Origin: JBLNCE01 sp050260415
GTDB lineage: Bacteria > Bacillota > UBA4882 > JAAYXC01
DNA length: 11,475 bases
Assembly: GCA_050260415.1 (NCBI GenBank)
Contig: JBLNCE010000110.1
Coordinates: 1-11,475 of the forward strand
Reading direction: 5' to 3'
In this document: positions 7,395-11,475 of the stretch, piece after piece
How the letters are laid out: each line of letters opens with the position of its first letter
Position numbering within the stretch: the stretch's first letter is position 1
Translations under genes and position numbers: made by a program
Notes under the pieces: generated by a model
Databases searched by the model: none
The model's input: only the letters and a program-made list of their open reading frames with translations
Told to the model about the DNA's origin: nothing

Positions 7395-8363
7395 ATGCGT
7401 ATACTCTGCCCGGCCGGCTACCCCCCGGATCTGGCCGGTATGCTCTGGGGTCTTCGCGGACTGGGTCACGAAGTCGAGATCTGTGAACTGGGCTGGCTCC
7501 CCACGGAACGCAAAGTGCCCGCCTGGCGAGGATCGTGGTCCAGGTTCCGCCCGGACCTGGTTTTCTTCTTCGGGTTCTGGAAAGGACTCTACGATCTGAG
7601 CACCCTGGACCCGCCTCCCGGTTGGCCGCGTGTGCCCGTGGTGTACTGGGCGGCCGATGACCCGGTCTTCATGGGTGAACTATCCCTGCCCCTGCTTGCG
7701 GGGATCGATCTCATCCTGACCCCCGCCGAAGAGTGCGCGGATCTCTATGCCCGGCGCGGCCGCCGGTCCGGCGTCATCAACTTCGGTTGCAATCCGGAAC
7801 TCCAACGCCGCGTCCGCCCGGCGGAACAGCATCAGTTCGTGCATGTGGGGACCAACTACACTTACTTCAAGACGACATCCTTCCGCCTGAAATCCACGGC
7901 GAATATCCTCATGTCGCTTCTGGAGGCGGGTTATGACGTTCACGTCTGGGGTTCGTTCTGGACGGAGGAACGAGCCGCGTATCGGGTGCCCGCGCGCCTC
8001 TTCCACGGTTACCTGCCGCACACGCGGCTGGCGGAGGTATACAGCGGCGCGGAGATCGTTTTGGGGCTGCAATTCAGTAATCTGTCACGCACGCAGACCA
8101 GTTCGCGCGTGTTTGAGACCCTGGCATGCGGCGCTTTTTACCTGGGGCCCGACACGCCGGGCACGAGATGCCACTTCACACCCGGCAGACATCTTGTCCT
8201 CTCCGGCTCCCCCCTGGAGACCCTGTCCCTGGCGCGCTACTACCTGGACCACCCCGGGGAGAGGGCGCGGATCGCCGCCGCCGGCCAGCGGGAAGTACTT
8301 CGCAGGCATACGTATCTCCACCGCGCCAGAGAGATGATGGCGATCGTGAATCAGGTCTATTGA
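7395..8363 (+). CDS. CgeB-like glycosyltransferase, copy 4
   Basis: A 322-aa paralogue and last gene of the operon. The ATG at 7395 has the best ribosome site of the series (GGAGGT, eight bases upstream); the frame is open much further upstream but that part lies inside copy 3 and has no family resemblance. Motifs are MRILCP, LDPPPG near 71, VYWAADDP (DD at 88-89), FGCNPEL, and the NLSRTQTSSRVFETLACGAF block (E241). The LACGAF variant is closest to the general Glyco_trans_1_2 consensus. Copy 4 lies 31 bp after copy 3. No clear T-tailed terminator follows; two REP-like hairpins lie 45-115 bp downstream. Confidence 0.88.
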   Translation: MRILCPAGYPPDLAGMLWGLRGLGHEVEICELGWLPTERKVPAWRGSWSRFRPDLVFFFGFWKGLYDLSTLDPPPGWPRVPVVYWAADDPVFMGELSLPLLAGIDLILTPAEECADLYARRGRRSGVINFGCNPELQRRVRPAEQHQFVHVGTNYTYFKTTSFRLKSTANILMSLLEAGYDVHVWGSFWTEERAAYRVPARLFHGYLPHTRLAEVYSGAEIVLGLQFSNLSRTQTSSRVFETLACGAFYLGPDTPGTRCHFTPGRHLVLSGSPLETLSLARYYLDHPGERARIAAAGQREVLRRHTYLHRAREMMAIVNQVY

Positions 8364-8677
8364 CCGAGGGCAAAACGCAGAAGCTGTCTCATTTTCATCC
8401 TTTGTTATCCCGGCGAATACCGGGGTGGTTACTGCTAAGACCTGTCGAAGGCCCACCCAGGGTTGAAACCCTGGGCTACAAAAGAAAATCGTTCTAAAGC
8501 CCGTACAATCCGGGGTTGAGGAAGACGTCCCGCGTGGCTCATTGACCGGCACCCATGCAACAAATAGAGCATAGGCTGTTGCGGTATGGCGGATCATACC
8601 GGCCCCTCCTTCAAGTCCAACATCGTCCGCTGCCGGGCGTCACGGACTGGGACAAGGAGAGAAAGGGGGTAGAATCA
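8364..8677. other. Intergenic region of about 310 bp with REP-like hairpins
   Basis: No gene is supported here. Two hairpins stand out: CCCGG/CCGGG at 8409-8424 and CCCAGGGTT-GA-AACCCTGGG at 8456-8475. A weak GCAACA/TGTTGC pair lies at 8557-8582. A poor promoter candidate (TTGACC at 8542, 17 bp, TAGAGC) could serve the 74-aa gene downstream. An in-frame extension of that gene back to 8555 is open but lacks a ribosome site and looks non-coding. Confidence 0.5.
8456..8475. repeat. REP-like palindrome
   Basis: A perfect 9-bp stem (CCCAGGGTT / AACCCTGGG) with a GA loop. Similar palindromes occur as dispersed REP elements in many bacteria; that comparison is from memory. It could also stop 3' decay of the operon transcript. 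Confidence 0.5.
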
Positions 8678-8902
8678 ATGGCTGTTTCAACTGATGTAAC
8701 GCTCGCCTCGGTCCTCGGCACGCTTGTCGGTCGGACCGACGTAGACGTCTTTACCCTCGGGGGTTTCACCTTTAACGGTCCCCCGGCCCGCGTCTCCGTG
8801 GTGGGGCAAGATGTCCTCATTCTCAGCCCCGGAGACCCCAACACGGTTTCCAACGTCATCCCGTTCAATGCGATCGACCACGTCAATGTGCCTAACGTAT
8901 AG
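8678..8902 (+). CDS. Small hypothetical protein, possibly a beta-barrel (LSM/CotB-like) spore protein
   Basis: A 74-aa protein starting MAVSTDVTLASVLGTLVG, with an excellent ribosome site (AAAGGGGG, eight bases before the ATG) and a strong terminator right after the stop, so it is very likely real. I do not recognise it firmly. The strand pattern RVSVVGQDVLILSP followed by NVIPFNAIDHVNV resembles the ending of small LSM-like domains in spore coat proteins (a V-x-x-D-x-V-x-L strand, then IP-x-x-x-I-x-x-V). No signal peptide, cysteine or membrane segment. Its place just after the transferase operon hints at a surface role, but it has its own terminator and perhaps its own promoter. Confidence 0.75.
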   Translation: MAVSTDVTLASVLGTLVGRTDVDVFTLGGFTFNGPPARVSVVGQDVLILSPGDPNTVSNVIPFNAIDHVNVPNV

Positions 8903-8908
8903 AGAATC

Positions 8909-8934
8909 GGCCCGGCGCAAGCCGGGCCTTTTCT
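8909..8934 (+). terminator. Terminator of the 74-aa gene
   Basis: A perfect 8-bp stem GGCCCGGC / GCCGGGCC with a GCAA tetraloop, followed by TTTTCT. It starts six bases after the stop codon. Confidence 0.92.
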
Positions 8935-8980
8935 GCGATTGGTTTGAGTATCGACGGAATTTCTTTATGTGACAAAGCGG

Positions 8981-9009
8981 TTGATTGTTACCTTGGGGGT
9001 AACAGTCAA
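8981..9009 (-). terminator. Hairpin at the end of the secreted-protein gene
   Basis: A 12-bp stem with one G-T pair (TTGATTGTTACC / GGTAACAGTCAA) around a 5-nt loop. On the minus strand it overlaps the stop codon at 9006-9008 and is followed by CCGCTTTGTC, a poor T-tract, so terminator activity is uncertain. Confidence 0.45.
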
Positions 9010-9470
9010 AACCTAACCCTTACGCCCGCCCGGGTAATGACGCCGGGATCCAGACCGTAAAGGGTCACTTCCTCTTCCCAGAACATCCAGAGGAACTCCG
9101 AACCGAAGACCATATAAGGACTAACGCGCCATACCGGCGACCATTCGGTCAGGTTGTACGCCAGCCCCCAGCCTCCGTAAGGCCGGAAGATGAAGATCGC
9201 GCGCGGCGACCGCACAGTCAACCCCAGGTCGAATATGACCTGGTCGTAATCGTAGTCCAGACCGGTGTCCAGATAGAGCACGCCCAGGTCACCCTGCCCG
9301 GAGAGGCGGATCATCGTGCCCACGCATTCCCCTTGTTGGTCGCCGAACGCCGAGTAGGTCTCACCCCACTCGATGAGCAGGCTCGGAGCGTAGCTTTCGG
9401 CCAGAACGGGCGCGGCTCCCAGGAAGACGAGCCCGATCAGGAGCATTGATGCCAGAAAAAACTTGCGCAT
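9006..9470 (-). CDS. Secreted beta-rich protein, possibly an outer-membrane barrel
   Basis: A 154-aa protein with a clear signal peptide: MRKFF, a hydrophobic core LASMLLIGLVFLGAA, and a likely cleavage after VLA (residue 24). The mature part alternates hydrophobic and polar residues over many stretches (DLGVLYLDTGLDYDY, RAIFIFRPYGGWGLAYNL) and ends GVRVRF, with a terminal F as in outer-membrane beta-barrel strands. If correct this would point to a diderm host; a soluble cell-wall protein is the alternative. The ATG at 9470 has a strong GGAGG seven bases upstream. The frame stays open far upstream on this strand, opposite the YIP1 gene, but that part has no ribosome site and no protein-like character. 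No family recognised. Confidence 0.8.
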   Translation of the reverse strand: MRKFFLASMLLIGLVFLGAAPVLAESYAPSLLIEWGETYSAFGDQQGECVGTMIRLSGQGDLGVLYLDTGLDYDYDQVIFDLGLTVRSPRAIFIFRPYGGWGLAYNLTEWSPVWRVSPYMVFGSEFLWMFWEEEVTLYGLDPGVITRAGVRVRF

Positions 9471-9551
9471 GGTGTTCCCTCCAGTCAATTTGTCCCTTTG
9501 GTGGTTTCCATTGGTCTTAGACGTCACGCGTTGGGATTTGGTTGCGCCCAA

Positions 9552-9622
9552 CCGGCAGGATTGATCCCCATCCCGGCGAATAGGATCTCTTGCCGGCCGG
9601 CGCGTCCCTGGCGACGCCGGCC
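9552..9622 (+). other. Overlapping hairpins in the leader of the YIP1-family gene
   Basis: CCGGCA (9552-9557) can pair with TGCCGG (9591-9596), and GGCCGGCG (9595-9602) with CGCCGGCC (9615-9622). The two pairings share 9595-9596. The second is followed only by TTTCG, so an attenuator is no more than a possibility. Confidence 0.3.
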
Positions 9623-9683
9623 TTTCGCCGTGGCGCATTGGCGAGGGCGCCGCGCCACACACAAAGTATCGGAGGGATCGACG

Positions 9684-10379
9684 ATGGCGGAAGTGACTAC
9701 CCGGTTGGACCAATCGGCACCCGCGGCGGAAATGGGGTTTCTCGACCGGCTCGCCGGCCTGTTCTACGAGCCCGGCAACGTCTTTCGCTCGCTTAGCCGG
9801 CGTCCGGATTACGTTTTTCCGATCATCCTGATCGTGCTCGCCGCCGCGCTCTCTCTCCTGACCGCGTCGCGCATCGACTACACGGCGACCCTGACCCCCG
9901 AGCAGGCGGAAGCCATCGCCAAGGTGCCGCGGTGGACGTTGGCGGCCTCCAGTGCTGTCAGCGCGCTGATCGTGACCGCGATCAGCTGGATCGTTCGGAG
10001 CGTGGCTTTTATGGCTCTGGGCAAGGCGGTTGGCGGCGAGGGTAGATTCGGCTCCTTCCTCGCGACCCAGGGCTTCGTCATGGTCCCGCAGTTCCTCAAC
10101 GTTCTCCTGGTGGCGGTCTTCGCGGCGGCCACCGGCAAACCGTACTCCTTGTCCCTGGCCTATTTTCTTTCGGCCACCGCCCAAAGTACGCCCGTCGGGG
10201 TCCTGTGCGCCCAGATCAGCCCCTTTGTGTTCGGCTACCTGATCCTGGCACCGATCGCCGTTTCCGAAGCGGCCGGCATCTCGAGACGAAAAGCCTGGGC
10301 CATTGTTCTCCCGGCCTGGCTGCTCATCGTCCTGCTTCAAGCCGGCATGGCGGCCCTGGGCGGCATGATGCGCGGCTAG
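9684..10379 (+). CDS. YIP1-family membrane protein
   Basis: A 231-aa integral membrane protein. It begins with a short soluble region containing FLDRLAGLFYEPGNVFRSL (19-37), the typical YIP1-family entry (F-x-x-L-x-x-P-x-x-F). Then come about five membrane segments (roughly 44-61, 86-112, 130-150, 170-195, 203-226) with a soluble loop at 62-82. The role of bacterial YIP1 proteins is not established. The ATG at 9684 has GGAGGG seven bases upstream; an upstream open stretch back to 9498 looks non-coding. The gene diverges from the secreted-protein gene at 9470. Its stop codon lies in the 7-bp sequence duplicated at the edges of the adjacent mobile-like element, so the present C-terminus may have been set by that insertion. 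Confidence 0.88.
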   Translation: MAEVTTRLDQSAPAAEMGFLDRLAGLFYEPGNVFRSLSRRPDYVFPIILIVLAAALSLLTASRIDYTATLTPEQAEAIAKVPRWTLAASSAVSALIVTAISWIVRSVAFMALGKAVGGEGRFGSFLATQGFVMVPQFLNVLLVAVFAAATGKPYSLSLAYFLSATAQSTPVGVLCAQISPFVFGYLILAPIAVSEAAGISRRKAWAIVLPAWLLIVLLQAGMAALGGMMRG

Positions 10380-10380
10380 G
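10372..10380. repeat. Left putative target-site duplication
   Basis: GCGGCTAGG directly precedes the element end at 10381. The first seven bases are repeated directly after the other end (11357-11363). It includes the stop codon of the YIP1-family gene. Confidence 0.55.
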
Positions 10381-10400
10381 GTCGTATAAGCTTTCATATG
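10381..10400 (+). repeat. Terminal inverted repeat, left end
   Basis: GTCGTATAAGCTTTCATATG. It matches 387-368 (minus strand) at 19/20 and 11356-11337 (minus strand) at 17/20. These are the only three copies I saw in the window. Confidence 0.7.
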
Positions 10401-10473
10401 TAATCGTAACTTTCCTTTGAAAAGTCTTTGTGGCCGGTATTTGGGACTGCGCCGGGTGCGCCGGTGCGGCCTG

Positions 10474-10692
10474 CCCGCTTTGGACCCTCTCTTCGCCAGG
10501 AAGGTGGAAAGCCTGCGAAAGCCAGGATGGCTCGGAGCAGGCCATGGTCGTCGCGGGCTTTGCGCCCATCGGGGGCCTGAGAGGGGCTGCGCATCTCCCC
10601 CGTACCGATGTCTTCAAATTATCCGGCGGCGAAACCGCGGTGAACCATCGCGTTATCGCCGACGCTGGATCGGTAGACATCGTTGTGGGGAT
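10474..10692. other. Segment present only in the right element copy
   Basis: Both copies share the sequence before 10474 (ending GGTGCGGCCTG) and from 10693 on (GTTGTCGG...). The left copy has only about 19 other bases between. The extra segment here holds hairpins AGCCA-GGA-TGGCT (10520-10532) and GCCC-ATCGG-GGGC (10564-10576) and one copy of a roughly 36-nt module. Either the left copy lost it or the right copy gained it. Confidence 0.6.
10546..10582 (+). repeat. Internal module, copy a
   Basis: A 37-nt stretch beginning GGTCGTCGCG and ending GGGCCTGAGA that recurs in modified form at 11065-11101 (36 nt) and, more loosely, at 205-240. Shared parts are the TCGTCGCG spacer and the GCCCATC-N-GGGC hairpin with its tail. 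Confidence 0.5.
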
Positions 10693-10701
10693 GTTGTCGG
10701 C

Positions 10702-10746
10702 CGTTTTCGTGCTCGACGGACGCGAGTACGTCTGCGCGCGAAAACG
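10702..10746. repeat. Long hairpin, right copy
   Basis: An 11-bp stem CGTTTTCGTGC / GCGCGAAAACG, identical to 241-285 in inverted orientation, lying within a 61-nt stretch (10693-10753) without any difference between the copies. Confidence 0.65.
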
Positions 10747-10751
10747 TCTCA

Positions 10752-10973
10752 GGTCCAGGATGGGCCGAAGTCGCGGAGCACAGGATGTGCGACAGCGACC
10801 TTCCGCCTAGAGGCTGCTCGGTGCCATCCGTGGCATTCGCAGCCCCCTGCCCATCCTGGGCAGAGGCTGCTTGCCCCTGAGGCCGCAAGCCATGTCGAGG
10901 AAGTCGTATCCGGCGCACTCGGCGCGGTTGCACGCCATCCTGGCAGAGAGTGGCCGTCGCCCATCCAAGGGCG
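10752..10973. repeat. Array of short hairpins with conserved GGA/TCC loops
   Basis: In order: GGTCCA-GGA-TGGGCC (10752-10766), GCACA-GGA-TGTGC (10778-10790), TGCCA-TCCG-TGGCA (10822-10835), CTGCCCA-TCC-TGGGCAG (10847-10863), GCCA-TCC-TGGC (10934-10944) and CGCCC-ATCCAA-GGGCG (10958-10973). Counterparts in the left copy are at 221-235, 197-209, 152-165, 124-140, 41-53 and 13-26. Stems differ between hairpins while the A-GGA-T (or A-TCC-T) centre is kept in most. Some stem changes between copies are compensated. Confidence 0.7.
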
Positions 10974-11023
10974 CCGGCTTCTGGGACTAAATAACCAGAC
11001 TTAGAAAACCCCCGGCGCAGGCA

Positions 11024-11048
11024 CGGATGCCGAGCCACACGGCATCCG
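11024..11048. repeat. Hairpin in the element
   Basis: A perfect 8-bp stem CGGATGCC / GGCATCCG with a 9-nt loop. The tail is GCGCTTTGG, so it is not a good terminator. Confidence 0.5.
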
Positions 11049-11055
11049 CGCTTTG

Positions 11056-11095
11056 GACCATCCTGGTCGTCGCGCTACTCGGCCCATCGTGGGCC
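11056..11095. repeat. Two core hairpins within module copy b
   Basis: GACCA-TCC-TGGTC (11056-11068), the same 13 bases as the inverse of 41-53, followed by GGCCCA-TCG-TGGGCC (11081-11095). Together with the TCGTCGCG spacer they form the second copy of the module seen at 10546-10582. Confidence 0.6.
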
Positions 11096-11174
11096 TGGGA
11101 TTACCGGATGCAATCACGCCGTTGGCTTCGAAGCCCATCGGAGTACTGAGGCGCAACGGATGCGCCGAACGTTC

Positions 11175-11325
11175 CCTCACCCGAACCATGGACGGTGAGG
11201 TGGATAAAGACCTTCTCATTAGGAGGTCCAGGAACCTTGGTTCCGGTCGCGGGATTCCAAAGGGTGTGCGACCACACCCTTTGGTTCGGGAGGGTGCGGG
11301 AGGACGGATAGTGCCTCCCGCGACC
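11175..11325. other. Strongly structured 3' domain of the element
   Basis: Four nested or consecutive stems: CCTCACC/GGTGAGG (11175-11200); GGAACC-TT-GGTTCC (11231-11244); a perfect 12-bp stem with a CGAC loop (11257-11284); and GGTCGCGGGA (11245-11254) pairing with TCCCGCGACC (11316-11325), which encloses the 12-bp hairpin. An alternative GCGGGAGG/CCTCCCGC stem (11296-11303 with 11314-11321) uses part of the same 3' arm, so the two are mutually exclusive. Confidence 0.6.
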
Positions 11326-11336
11326 CAGATTGTTTA

Positions 11337-11356
11337 CAAATGAAAGCTCATACAAC
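11337..11356 (-). repeat. Terminal inverted repeat, right end
   Basis: Read on the minus strand, GTTGTATGAGCTTTCATTTG, 17/20 identical to the opposite end at 10381-10400. Confidence 0.65.
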
Positions 11357-11365
11357 GCGGCTACT
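11357..11365. repeat. Right putative target-site duplication
   Basis: GCGGCTACT abuts the right end of the element; its first seven bases repeat those at 10372-10378. Confidence 0.55.
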
Positions 11366-11397
11366 CGGCAAGATCTGATAAAGGAGCACTAAGAACG

Positions 11398-11475
11398 TTG
11401 TTGAAAATCAGCAAAGGTGTTCGCCTGAGCACCCGACTCCTCCCAGATACGGGTCCACTTTTCTTTGGACAGCAG
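11398..11475 (+). CDS. Possible start of a gene running off the window
   Basis: A TTG at 11398 (or 11401) follows AAGGAG by 11 bases and opens a frame to the window end, beginning MLKISKGVRLSTRLL. I recognise no family and 26 codons are too few to judge. The same frame is also in phase with the YIP1-family gene if the element is removed, so it might instead be a read-through tail. Confidence 0.2.
   Translation, partial: MLKISKGVRLSTRLLPDTGPLFFGQQ

Larger units (their letters stand above)
10381..11356 (+). mobile_element. Non-coding MITE-like element, right copy (complete)
   Basis: A 976-bp element bounded by imperfect 20-bp terminal inverted repeats: 10381-10400 and the reverse complement of 11337-11356 agree at 17 of 20 positions (difference at positions 3, 8 and 18). 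Just outside lie GCGGCTA-GG and GCGGCTA-CT, in keeping with a 9-bp target duplication that has diverged, or a 7-bp one. The copy at 1-387 has the same end sequence in a different flank, which confirms the left border. Inside there is no transposase and no credible gene, but at least nine short hairpins with a CAGGATG/CATCCTG-like core, a long hairpin shared with the left copy, and a strongly structured 3' part (11175-11325). It is thus a non-autonomous element needing a transposase in trans, or a structured RNA unit that has spread. Confidence 0.65.

Noticed and set aside
9471..10397. Upstream extension of the secreted-protein frame, opposite the YIP1-family gene
   Set aside because: A signal peptide with a strong ribosome site starts at 9470, and the upstream part is antisense to a clear membrane-protein gene with charged, low-complexity composition.
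10417..11004. Two overlapping open frames (195 and 126 codons) in the right element
   Set aside because: One contains VFVLDGREYV, which recalls copper amine oxidase N-terminal domains, but that stretch encodes the arm and loop of a perfect 11-bp hairpin, the rest is arginine-rich and featureless, and the left copy does not keep the frames.

Overview
The window looks like chromosomal DNA of a GC-rich, probably spore-forming member of the Bacillota (a Peptococcaceae or Thermoanaerobacterales-type clostridium, or a deep relative). The evidence is a CarD/CdnL-family regulator beside a YacL-type PIN-TRAM protein, a typical clostridial pairing, and a run of CgeB-like glycosyltransferases, a family known from Bacillus spore maturation. 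One secreted protein ends in a pattern like an outer-membrane barrel, so a two-membrane (diderm) member is possible. No RNA gene, CRISPR array or recognisable transposase was found.

Layout. (1) 1-387: a non-coding, hairpin-rich mobile-element-like repeat, cut by the left window edge. (2) 487-2363, minus strand: carD then yacL, with two consensus promoters upstream of carD and a terminator after each gene. The ispD gene that often follows yacL is absent. (3) 2413-3412, minus strand: an NAD-dependent sugar-nucleotide epimerase/dehydratase with its own terminator. (4) 3601-8363, plus strand: a tight operon of a DNRLRE-type structural protein followed by four tandem CgeB-like glycosyltransferases. 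(5) 8364-8677: about 310 bp without a gene, holding REP-like hairpins. (6) 8678-8934: a 74-aa protein with a strong terminator. (7) 9006-9470, minus strand: a secreted beta-rich protein, divergent from (8) 9684-10379, plus strand: a YIP1-family membrane protein. (9) 10381-11356: a second, apparently complete copy of the non-coding element, in inverted orientation to the first. (10) The last 120 bp may start another gene.

How the genes may work together (inference): the divergent epimerase would supply a nucleotide sugar, the four glycosyltransferases would build or attach a short glycan, and the DNRLRE protein, which has no signal peptide and is translationally coupled to the first transferase, could be the acceptor or scaffold. 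A spore coat or exosporium glycoprotein layer is the best guess.

The least ordinary part is the repeat pair. The right copy is 976 bp, with 20-bp imperfect terminal inverted repeats (17/20) and a 7-bp direct repeat at both edges consistent with target duplication. It has no transposase. It is packed with small hairpins that keep a CAGGATG (or CATCCTG) core while their stems vary, with compensatory changes between the two copies. This resembles a structured, MITE-like family that I cannot assign to a named group.
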